DNA of 64,000 bases. It comes from Parapristionchus giblindavisi (taxonomy: Eukaryota; Nematoda; Chromadorea; Rhabditida; Diplogasteridae). The notes under the pieces were generated by a model. The model worked only from the letters and a program-made list of their open reading frames with translations, did not search any database and was not told the origin of the DNA. The position numbers and the translations under genes are program-made. Numbering within the stretch: the first letter of the stretch is position 1; the number at the start of each line of letters is the position of its first letter. The stretch spans positions 62,001 through 126,000 of the forward strand of contig CALSFV010000280.1 of assembly GCA_943737045.1 (NCBI GenBank). Direction: 5' to 3'. Below, piece by piece: positions 1 to 9,411 of the stretch.

Positions 1-84
1 GGTGAGCAATGAGCATTTCTCACTGAGCATTTCACACTGAGCATCATCCATTCTCTCATCTCTTGCACCTTTACAAACATTAAA

Positions 85-246
85 ATGTATCATGTAAAAA
101 CCGTAGGTTACACTGACAGAATTACACTCACTGTAAAGGGTTCTAAGCCCTTTATTGTAAGTCTTTCTAAATACTTTTGGCATCAAAAGCTGACCGTAAG
201 AGTGATTCCCGAAAATTACGATTTGTCGAAATTTATCGATGCGTGA
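85..246 (+). CDS. possible short ORF or last exon, unknown
   Basis: An open frame of 53 codons runs from ATG at 85 to TGA at 244-246. The middle part alternates hydrophobic and polar residues (ITLTVKGSKPFIVSLS, then KLTVRVIP), which would suit beta strands. No splice partner or homologue is recognised, and it is shorter than most random ORFs of note. It could be the last exon of a gene lying left of the window, or chance. Confidence is low. Confidence 0.22.
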   Translation: MYHVKTVGYTDRITLTVKGSKPFIVSLSKYFWHQKLTVRVIPENYDLSKFIDA

Positions 247-544
247 CGCAATGGATAGTGGTCTTAGCTGATTATACATTGATATGCATATTTTGGAGGT
301 TCCTATCAGGGGTGTGCGGGAAATTTTTTTCGGGAAATTTCGGGAAAAAAAATTTTCCCGGTTTGAAAAGTCGGGAAATTTCGGGAAAATTTGATTTTTC
401 GCTTACAGTTCATATAACATCAATTTTCCTATTCAAAACTACGATTTCCTTGCATAAATGAAAGATAAGTCTCTTGGTCTGTTCATAGTTAGCAGAAATT
501 CGCGTGTAATTGTAATTCGCATGTATTTTCGTAATTGTTCATGA

Positions 545-970
545 CACAAGGGAACGTTCTCAACTTGTCCTGGCCATATGAGATGGCAATAGCATGTATA
601 GAATCAGTTTTCGATGCTGATTACGAATCCGCTTTCATACGTTGCCCAATCGAGCTGAGCTTCGAGAAAATCGATATTGAAATTCGACTAGTTGATTCGA
701 AAATTCACATCTTATCTACCTTATCTACTAAAGCATACCAGCAGTTGTTAGGATAATTGATATATGAGTACATGAACTCATTAGGTTTGTGTAGAAATCT
801 ATACTAATTTCCGAATCAACGAGTCTTATTTCAATATCGATTTTCTCGAAGCTCAGCTCGATTGGGCAACGTATGAAAGCGGATTCGTAATCAGCATCGA
901 CAACTGATTCTATTCATGCTATTGCCATCTCATATGGCGAGGACAAGTTGGGAACGTTCCCTCGTCAGAA
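545..970. repeat. palindromic MITE, family shared with 11590-12390
   Basis: Sequence around 560-690 returns as its reverse complement around 840-960 (for example GCCCAATCGAGCTGAGC against GCTCAGCTCGATTGGGC). The 73-codon open frame at 535-756 lies in the left arm and is a by-product. A second copy of the same palindrome sits in an intron at 11590-12390, where it is split by another element. Confidence 0.7.
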
Positions 971-1260
971 TAGGTCTGCTGAACCAGGAAGTAATGGTCA
1001 AACATTTCAGTTCGAGATTCCGTTAAAATCATGCGTGGGCACAATTAGTTACTGGTATTCGGATGGGTCCGACACCAAAATGGGGTAGGTGGGACGCAAG
1101 AAAAATGGCTATAGGCAACCTTTCTAGACAACTTGAAAGATTTTTTGCTTAAAAAACGACTAAACTCGTTAATTTTCGATAATTAACGATCTCTGGCAAA
1201 AGAAATAATCATAATTTTATCACTTATTCATTTTTTTCGAGTTGATCAACTTCGCACGTT

Positions 1261-1302
1261 TTCTCAAATCGGATAATAATAATAATAATAATAATAATAT
1301 AT
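1261..1302. repeat. (AAT)n microsatellite
   Basis: A short ATA/AAT trinucleotide run lies within the hAT-like element. A poly-G run of about 17 bases follows further on, near 1909-1926. The surrounding 1000-2500 stretch has no exon I can support. Confidence 0.7.
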
Positions 1303-2535
1303 TTATCGCATCTTGGAGAAAAGAGACGAGGGATTTTTTTTCATAAACAATTAAAATACATATTAAAACAAGAAGTAGCGACGATATAGGTGCAATTACT
1401 GGATTGCAACCTTTATAGAATTACTAAACACTTGAGGAGAGATTGATGTGACAATAGTTCGATCTAAATTATTCCATTTTCGGACAACACGATTTGAGAA
1501 AAATGATAGATAGCGTGTACTAGATGAAGGGTTCATACAAATTCTAAGTTGATGACCTCGAGTAAAATTCAAAGTGTTGGAAAATATAAAGATGCTACGG
1601 GGGTCAATATATGGATGTGTCGGGTGCTAAAAAATAGGCCTTGTCGATCGCGAGAATGCCGCCCAAATATGGTCTTTTGCTTTTATTTTCTCAAAATGGT
1701 CGGGAAATTTTTCACACCCCTGGTTTCCATGCATTCACTGATTTTTCGATATTTCACATATAATCAGAATTCACTTGAAAGCTTTTTGCATCTTGAATGT
1801 TCGAAAAAAGAGTTCGTGAAACAGCCAGAAATTCTGATATTATTCAGAGTCTAACTTCTTCATATTTTTCGTGAAAACGATTTTTTTTGCACACAGCCTT
1901 GTCGTCATCGGGGGGGGGGGGGGGGTTGCACATTGCCTTGCCTCGCAAATAGTGATGATAAAATTCCCGTGTAATATGCACAGACAAAATTTCGCTTAGC
2001 AATGCTCCCCCTTCCCGGTTTGTTCAAAGCCTTTCCCTAGCGAGCCATCTATGAATCATTGGAACTATTTGGAAAAATAGCAAAGAAAAGTGGCGCTCGT
2101 TGTCAGGAAGAGCATCTGCAAAACCATTTACGAACGGTTGCGTTTAAATTCAATTCGAATCAGGGATAGGATTTTACGTTTACGGATTTTACGGATTTTA
2201 CGGTATTGGCCGTAAAATTTTCATTTCACGCCCATCCCTGATCCGAATTCAGATTGATTGTTCTTGAAATATCCTAAATAACTATCGATTCTCTCTAAAT
2301 TCTGATCGATTATGCACTTTATGATAACGGCTTCGTATTATACATTATCATACTGTCATAATGTGGGGATCGACCCACTATGTATATATTTTCAATAAGA
2401 ATTTTAATTTTGCACGGTGAAATTTTTGTCGGCACTTCATTTCAAATGTAGTCAATGAATCGGGAGAATTCCATGTACTATTACTTAGTTGTATTTTTTT
2501 GAAAATTATGAAAAGTTGAGAGTTATTAATTTTAG

Positions 2536-2839
2536 TACTGGACCAGAGATCAGAAGTTGTACGACATCATGGTCTTCAACTCAGGCAACCGGACTATCTA
2601 CTTCAAGGTTTCTATTATCTTGAGCAATGGTTCTTTGCTATGAAATATCAAATTTTTAGTTCTGCGATCGTGTTGATATGGGAGTTGTAGAATCCCTCAA
2701 TGGTAATATTTACTGCTTCGAGACAAAGACGTTCCTAGTGAACCGTGATCAACACAAATACCTATTCTTTGGTGTCGTGGGACGTGATGATAACTTTCCT
2801 CTTGAAAGGATGGTAATTCCCTATCCGCAACCATATTAA
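2536..2839 (+). pseudogene. partial paralogue of the GYF-like gene (last two exons only)
   Basis: Two exons (2536-2607 and 2660-2839) join in frame across a 52-nt intron and end at TAA 2837-2839. They correspond one to one with the last two exons of the gene at 3213-5615: YDIMVFNSGNRTIYFK matches WYHITVFNPSHSSIFVK in position, and both proteins end in an IPYPQ-x-x tail. I cannot find counterparts of the upstream GYF-domain exons. It may therefore be a 5'-truncated tandem duplicate, or a live gene whose first exons I fail to see. The reading frame itself is intact. Confidence 0.5.
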
Positions 2840-3212
2840 GTCACAATGTTTTGTTGTGTTCTTCTTTACGTTGTTTCTCTTCTACCAATCAATACACATA
2901 CTATAATTGAAATCAAAATAACATTGTTACGATCTCCTTTGTTGTATACATGTTTCCTTGTTTATTTGTTTATCTATTTGTCCTTTGTTCCTTGTTGTGT
3001 TATGTTCCACTAAATTGAAGCTTGCTCCACTTTTCAATATCAATCTATTTTTTCTTGAATATATCGAATCAAATTCTGTTTCCGCCATGATAAAGCTTTT
3101 TTTCGATAGAAAATTAGTTGTTGAATCACGGTATTGGAAACCGTACGAAGAAGGGATATCGATTGATTTTGTTATGTTTACGGTAATAAATCAAATGAGG
3201 GTACATTTGTAG

Positions 3213-5615
3213 ATGCCTGTAGAAATCTTCTACAAGGATGCTGCTGGAGTTGTTAGGTACGGTTATTCAACTATTCTACGTGAAAATCTACTTTTATAAG
3301 AAAATGAGAAAAAAACACTGTGAAAGCTTTTGTACGCTGTGATATCACGGTCACTCTCGTACAAAGAAAACAAGAGATTTGACACGGTCAATAACACAGT
3401 TACAGAGATAGAGAAAGATTAAAAGGCAAAAGTGGTATATATCATGTTGATTAATCAATATCATATCTATTGCTGATTTAAGGGGACCATTATCGATTGG
3501 TGAAGCAGAGGCTATGAAAAAAAGCAATTATTTCAATGATGATTTCTCGTTTCATATTGTTGAGAAGCCAAGTGGAGAGGATCAGTTCATTCCATATCGT
3601 CAGAATTATTTTTAGTCTGTTACTTTCAATTGAATTGATGAAAAGTGAAAAGTTACAACCTAAACTTTATACACTTTCATTCAAATCTGTTCTTGTGACA
3701 AAAATAAAAATTTATTCTTATTTTTTGAATTTTCCTATATTGATTAGTATTTTCCGATATTGATTATGTAGTTGTTACATATTGAACTTTTAGGCAAGTT
3801 ACTCGAGTTTAACGCTTCAGCTCCTTCCGTATTCAACCCCATTCGAGTAGAAGAAAAAGAAGAAACGGTGACTGAGTTGATTGGAGTAATGAAGGTACGA
3901 GAAACTCTTTATTCAACTATTTTCTAATCAAAATTGGCGTGATTTCATGGTAAAAAATGGATACGGCATTTACAGTACAGCTCAGTCAAGTTGTTAGCAC
4001 TTGCTCCGCTGGTTTTTTTTAAAGCCTGAAAATTCGCCTATTTCGGTTTTCCACTTTTTTTGACGAGCCATTAACAACTCGACTGAACTGTAACTTAAAT
4101 GATTTTATGTGAAATCACGTTTTTTTTCGATATTAGGAACTCTCAATCGTTATGGAAGAGCGTGACGAATTGAAGAAGTTCAAACCTTGTCTTAAAGTTC
4201 AGCCCCATTACGTATGTATTCCTTGCCTCGCAAAAATTGAAACATTTCTAGTCAAATTTTGAGAACTACTAATTTTAGAGCCAGGTCCACGGAAACTCGT
4301 ATCTGATTTGGTACCACATCACTGTGTTCAACCCGTCCCACTCTTCCATCTTTGTCAAGGTTCGATTATATTTTATCCAGGGGGAATGATGTGTTGTGTC
4401 GATTAAGGTGTGCGAGTCTGATCTCACACATACACACAGTGCGTGACATAATGATATGACATCCCTAAAATTTTGTGATTCCGGTCGAATGATAAGTGGG
4501 CATTCGACCGGAATCACAAAATTCACACTGGGCGAGAGAAAGGCTGTGCACAAACCGGGGAAGGGGGAGGCAATGTTGTGCGCATAGCTATGTGGAAAAA
4601 ATGTTGTTGCAGATTCGACTGGAAATTTTCCAATTTTTGCTAGGTAAGGCTATGCGCAAAAATTTTTCACTTTCTCGAACCCACCCATGGTTCGGATGGT
4701 AAATGGAAATCAGAAGAGGTTGTATTCTCGCCTTGGATAACTACGGTAGGCGACGTATGAGAAAATTCAATTTCCTGGTCAACGAAAACATATCGATTTT
4801 CGTAATTTTACCGTGACATAATGATATGATACCCTGTTATTTTTATGAGTTAATATTTTTTTCAAAATTCCGCATAACAACATCAGAGCAACAACAGGTT
4901 AGCAATCAGGTTTGTTATGGATCTTCCTCGAGATTAGGTCGAAGATGCGATTGGGCATGGTTCCATAGAAGGCAGAAATCACTTGGGACTCGTTGCCGTC
5001 AAACTCCATTTTGATGGCAGGACTGGGACGCTACTCCTGTCATCAACAATTGCATCATATTATATTTCATTATGTACCGATAAAATTCCGGAAAATCGAT
5101 AATGTTGTCCGGGAATATGAATTTCCCATACGTCGGTTACTGTAGGTATCCAAGGCGGGAATACAAATGGTATTCATATATCTCTTTGGATTTTCGTTCA
5201 CCACTCGACCGGAATCACAACATTTTAGTGACGTCATATCATTATCTCCCGCACTGTATTTTCATGACGACATTCTGAAAATATTTCTAAATAAAAAATC
5301 GGAAAAGAAAACAGAACAACAATGAACAACAATCAATAGTGGTGGCAAGTAACAGCAAAATCGGTAAACGGAAAATGCCCAACCTTACTAGGAACTCAAT
5401 ATGGTTCTTGGTTTTATGCATCAAATATTTAGTTCAGCGACGATGTTGACATGGAAGTTAAACAGTTTCTCAAGGGTAATATTCCGTCATTCGAGACGAA
5501 GACGTTCACACTTACAACATGGGAGAATCACAAGTATCTATTGTATGGCATCGATTATATTTCGGATTACTTTCCTCTTGACAAGATGGAGATTCCCTAT
5601 CCACAAACACATTAA
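3213..5615 (+). CDS. small protein with degenerate GYF-like domain
   Basis: Exons 3213-3256, 3483-3598, 3794-3894, 4137-4211, 4279-4359 and 5433-5615 join in phase to 199 residues. ATG 3213 directly follows the acceptor TTTGTAG, as at trans-spliced starts. An earlier exon (ATG 3090 to about 3182) would also join in frame. Residues about 5-45 read FYKDAAGVVRGP, then MKKSNYF and DDF, following the GYF pattern (aromatic-YxD, GP, GYF), but the Trp residues and the Gly of GYF are lost. GYF domains bind proline-rich peptides in other proteins; whether this one can is unknown. The C-terminal half (ITVFNPSHSSIFVK and beyond) looks beta-rich, faintly like an MSP fold. The donor after 3598 (GTCAGA) is weak but keeps frame. 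The last intron is 1.07 kb and carries an inverted repeat. Confidence 0.6.
4420..5262. repeat. inverted-repeat element in last intron of the GYF-like gene
   Basis: Around 4440-4500 the order is GTGCGTGACATAATGATATG followed by TTTTGTGATTCCGGTCGA. Around 5195-5255 the same blocks occur inverted (CTCGACCGGAATCACAACA, then CATATCATTATCTCCCGCAC). CGACCGGAATCACAAAATTC also occurs at 4505-4524, so the arm contains its own smaller palindrome. This is a non-coding foldback element that enlarges the intron. Confidence 0.55.
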
Positions 5616-5639
5616 TTCATAATGTTTTACTGTTGTTGG

Positions 5640-5935
5640 TCTTATTTACGTTGTTTCTCTTCTGCTAACCAATTTTTCGTCGCACAACAACTCTTACACA
5701 GATATAGATAGCCTATAAACAGAGAGCAAACTTGCCAAAAAATATGGTTAATAGATTTGCCAACTTCCGCTACTTGTGCACACGATTTTGCCCACATTCG
5801 GACAAATGCCAGCCCGAAATCCAGCGATTTGCCTATATGCAGGCAAACATTTGCCAGAATACGGGCAAATCGCTCGCCAACTAACGCCACTCGGGCAAAT
5901 TTAATCTCAGTGTATCTCATATAGATATACTTATG
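5640..5935. repeat. GGCAAAT/ATTTGCC-rich repeat region
   Basis: The pentamer-to-heptamer ATTTGCC or its complement recurs many times between about 5725 and 5900 (GATTTGCC, CATTTGCC, GGGCAAAT). The 92-codon open frame on the minus strand over this stretch is a by-product of the repeat. No gene is supported between 5616 and 6621. Confidence 0.4.
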
Positions 5936-5944
5936 TTACCCTGA

Positions 5945-6060
5945 ATACAGTATGCACAGCGTTTCAAGATCGGCAATTGTATGATAGTGAGAATGGCAGT
6001 GAACGATAGAGAGAGAGAGTACGCAAAAGTGAGAGAGTGCAGAGGAATGCAATAGAATTC
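5945..6060. repeat. copy of CACAGCGTTTC-type MITE
   Basis: CACAGCGTTTC at about 5953 is followed by a purine-rich stretch including GTACGCAAAAGTGAGAGAGT. The reverse complement of that motif recurs in the elements at 10303-10492, 32270-32425 and 54750-54900. This copy looks truncated. Confidence 0.4.
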
Positions 6061-6384
6061 AATGTCGTTTATCAACCACGGAATGATTGGGGCATGGTTG
6101 CCAACTTGTCAATAATAATAAGCGACTGAACAGCCTGGACGTGTTGGGATCCATCCATGGTACAATTTTATCTGGAATAATTTTTAGTTCATCATCTTAT
6201 GAGCACTATTGAAAGACTTGCTCCTTTTCGAATTCTTGAAAAAGAATCACGAAAAAAAGATCTACTAATGGAAAAAAGCAAAGAAAGATGTTTATCAAAT
6301 GTTTGAACAAACTTCATGAGCCATCATCACTTAATGATATTCGTTGTTAATAATATTCCTCATTGAAATTTGTTTTTGGATGCG

Positions 6385-6512
6385 TTCCACAGCGTTCTCA
6401 TGACTTTCAAATCAAGAACGACCACTCAACATACAAACTCTCTCGAATACAATGGTCTCTCCTTTGTCTTGCTTTGGAAGAAAAATGGCTTGGACCAGAA
6501 TACTGTGGTTCG
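6385..6512. repeat. dispersed repeat, second copy at 20111-20236
   Basis: About 125 bp beginning CACAGCGTTCTCATGACTTT and ending CCAGAATACTGTG is repeated almost identically at 20111-20236. The ends CACAG and CTGTG are complementary, which suggests a short TIR element. The 65-codon open frame across it is not a gene. Confidence 0.6.
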
Positions 6513-6621
6513 TTATATTGGCAGAACATAAAAAGAAAAAAATATTTATCAAATGGTTGAACCATAAAAAAATTATTATACATTTTTACACTTTAATACA
6601 TTTAAAACATAATGTCAGTAA

Positions 6622-7391
6622 TTAGCACTCCTCGACTGCTTGCATCTCATTTCGGCGAAATCTCAGAATCATTTTCAACTTCTCCAATTTCACCATGTAT
6701 TGCGCGTCGATGTCCAGATTGATCTCCATTTCTTTCTGCAAAAAAAGAGAAAAGTTATGTTCAAGAGTCAGGAAAAGAAATGAAAGGGTCGTGAGTAAAT
6801 GTGCAAACGAAGTTTTGGCATTTGTGACATTCTCCTCGTTTCGCTCAATTTTTTTCTATTTTTTATAGCACAGTCCACTTTTCGAAATTCGGAAAGCACG
6901 GGGAAAGATTTCCAACCTGCGACCAAATAGTCCGCAGTTTGACCACTATCAAAAGACAGAAATATATTTTTAAGTGTATTTTACATATTTAGGAGAATGA
7001 GTTAAAAAATCGGAGATTTTCCGTTTTGAATGATTATGAGATAGTGAAAATATTTAAAAAAAAGCATACTTTCAAATCTCCAATAATCGTCTTCAATTGT
7101 TCAACATAGATACAATTCTCGAGTCTCTCATAATGAGCCAGACTTCTTTCGAGTTCTTTCAACTTCTCTGCACTATCATCGTGTCGGAGCTTGGTCCTGA
7201 AAAATATCATAATTATTCTGAAATATTATTTTTAACTTCCATCAGGTTCATTCAGCATTTATAAAAGTCAAAGACAGGGAAAAATTTTTAAAAAAATAAT
7301 ATCACTGATTTAAGAAATACACTTACTTTTGGATGAAATCCTTCTGGATTTGATTAAGTTGGGAGATATTGTCAGTGGGAAAGTGGTCCAT
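6622..7391 (-). CDS. small coiled-coil protein, unknown function
   Basis: Three exons on the minus strand (7391-7327, 7196-7070, 6735-6622) join with GTAAGT and GTATGC donors and TTTTCAG / TTTTGCAG acceptors to a 101-residue protein ending at TAA. Nearly the whole chain is predicted helical and charged (EKLKELERSLAHYERLE, then QLKTIIGDLKKEMEI and MVKLEKLKMILRFRRN), with heptad-like spacing of Leu and Ile. There is no signal peptide, membrane span or catalytic motif. The size and character fit a small subunit of a multiprotein complex, but I do not recognise the family. The short introns and the perfect frame make the model strong. A TATA-like TTTATATATT lies about 70 bp upstream. Confidence 0.75.
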
Positions 7392-7805
7392 TTTCAATAG
7401 ACAGAAGATATACGAATAATTATCAACTAATAAGATGAGATGTACCTATAATGACCACTTTATATATTCCTTCATAGGATTGTCAGAAATGGGCGTATCC
7501 TTGTCAGCGTCTCTTCAAATCACACACTATTTATCTGTTATCTATCTCGAGAGAGCGTAGGCTAGTGAAGATACGATATGGATACGCCCCCTTTAAGGGG
7601 CCTTTAAAGGTCCGCGAGAACCATCACTCAATCGAGAATAGTCACACCCTTTGTCATGGGATAGCGCTAGGATATGGTCTGGGATGTCAAAGGATCGCTG
7701 CCAGGAGGGATAATGTTCCTGAAAGGGGTGCACACTCTAGTGAATAGAATCTATTCTCGCGTTGTTAAAACTCATACATACTAAACGGCCGAAACACCAT
7801 AATAA

Positions 7806-8100
7806 TAATATAGGGCTCATTTAGTCACCCATTATGTAATGTTTTGAAGATTCATGATTTTTAAAATGAAATAACTCAGGGCTGTGCGCAAAATCCTTTC
7901 GAAAAATAGACAATCAATTACGAATTACACAGTTTTCCATTTCATTGATAGTAAAATAGTGCATTGATGTTTTCGAAAGAGAAAACATTGTTTAATTTTT
8001 TAATTCGATTTTTCGAAAGGATTTTGCGCACAGCCCTGAGATATTTCATTCTAAAATTCAACTGAATCTTCAAAACATTACATAATGGGTGACTAATTGT
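7806..8100. repeat. long imperfect palindrome with hAT-like inner ends
   Basis: Outer arms (TCACCCATTATGTAATGTTT at about 7815 and its complement near 8075) enclose inner inverted ends CAGGGCTGTGCGCAAAATCC (7877) and the complement ending at 8038. The inner CAGGGCTGTG ends resemble hAT termini. The whole unit could fold into one hairpin of about 290 bp. It has no coding capacity. Confidence 0.65.
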
Positions 8101-8335
8101 AAATGAGAAACAAAAAATATCAGATGCTGTATGTTCTCTCTCAGTATTTTTATGTCAAAACTCTATGAGAAGTCGAATAAGAAAAAAGAAAAATCGTAAT
8201 CATGAGATTAACAAACAATAATTTCTGTCATTTGTTTTTTCCTCTCCTCGCTTGGTTGCATTCATCTGTGAGTTTTATGTTACTCCCTGGCATCATATAA
8301 CATATTTAATATAATAATTTTCTGGCTTCAAACAC

Positions 8336-8420
8336 ACTCAGAAAAAAGGGTGTAAAAAATCTATGCAGCTTTTTGATGACACCTATGGGTGTTCATATTA
8401 ACACTTCATTTTTCTGAGTG
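8336..8420. repeat. short hairpin MITE (CACTCAGAAAAA ends)
   Basis: CACTCAGAAAAAAGGGTGT at 8336 faces AACACTTCATTTTTCTGAGTG at the right end. No gene is supported between 7392 and 9411. The 120-codon minus-strand frame at 8525-8887 has no splice support and no recognisable motif. Confidence 0.5.
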
Positions 8421-8984
8421 CAATGGTTAGATGGGGTTGATGGAGTGATCTGTAACCAGTCCGATCTCGGATGAATGGACAGACGGCCCGCGGTGGAGAT
8501 TTTTTTACATTAGATCAACTTTATTCAGCCGATTAGGGTCAGCTGGGTCGCCATTAGGGTTCTCCAATGAGAGTCGTATTTCGTGAGTTTCCCGCATCTA
8601 TCCACCATATCGAGTGGAGATATTGACCGTATAAAATGCACTTGTTTATTTGGTACGAGAGTAGCCAACCAGAGCCACAATGAATTTCTGTGTTTAGTGG
8701 GAGAGTCCACGCGAGATGGTACGTAGATCAGAGAGCGCGAAGAGAAGGGAAGGGATGGAAAGCGGGGTCGATCGATAGTTCTTTCTCTGTTTAGCACCAG
8801 TAGCAAGGCAATTATGCAAGTACATTTTATACGGACTATATTAGGCCACAACTTGCCTCGTGTCAATAATGCGGATATTTGTTCCAATGCTCGTTCAAAT
8901 AATAATCAATATAATGAATACGATCTTTTAAAAATGAATAAAAGTTACAATCACATTCGAAGTCCTATGTCATGTGATGCTAAA

Positions 8985-9195
8985 ATCCTGGAAAAGTAGA
9001 TGGAAAAGTGAAAAGTAGTGTTAATTTTGTGATTGTAAAAGTAGTAGAAAAAGTAGCATGGCTTGGTAATTGACATTTTTTACAATAAAAACTCTTTACG
9101 TGAGTGTTGGATTACTACTTTTGCAACTACTTTTACAATCACAAAATTAACGCTACTTTTCACTTTTCCGTCTACTTTTCCAATATTTTAACACC
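8985..9195. repeat. hairpin MITE, family shared with 36735-36955
   Basis: The left arm (AAAAGTAGATGGAAAAGTG, then TTAATTTTGTGATTGTAAAA) is repeated inverted in the right arm. The same two arms occur in intron 1 of the carbonic anhydrase-related gene at 36735-36955. The interior differs between the two copies. Confidence 0.7.
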
Positions 9196-9411
9196 GCATC
9201 AGATGTATTGGATGGAGAGACATGGATACGAAATTGGGTTGCAGATTCGTAATTCGTTTTCTTCTAAATTATTAAGAATAATCGTATGACCAATATTATT
9301 TTAAACTAGTCAGTACAACTGAGAATAAAAGATAGAATAAAATGTTATATTATGCTAGACAAACACAGCTTGTTGAAGTATAATATTTATTATAGTTACA
9401 ATCAAGAATAG

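Larger units (their letters stand above)
307..1722. mobile_element. hAT-like non-autonomous DNA transposon
   Basis: The ends are inverted: CAGGGGTGTG at 307-316 and its complement CACACCCCTG ending at 1722, each followed inward by a CGGGAAATT-rich stretch. CAGGGGTG-type termini are typical of hAT elements. The flanking 8 bases are gttcctat (299-306) and gtttccat (1723-1730), six of eight identical, which fits an aged 8-bp hAT target duplication. No transposase reading frame is visible inside. A second hairpin element (545-970) lies within it. Confidence 0.55.

Noticed and set aside
3094..3182. Extra first exon of the GYF-like gene starting MIKLFFDRKL
   Set aside because: It joins in frame, but the acceptor directly before ATG 3213 makes a trans-spliced start there more likely; kept as an alternative only.
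5642..5920. 92-codon minus-strand frame as a membrane protein
   Set aside because: It arises from repeated GGCAAAT words; no splice support.
8525..8887. 120-codon minus-strand frame
   Set aside because: No motif, no matching splice partners, unremarkable composition.
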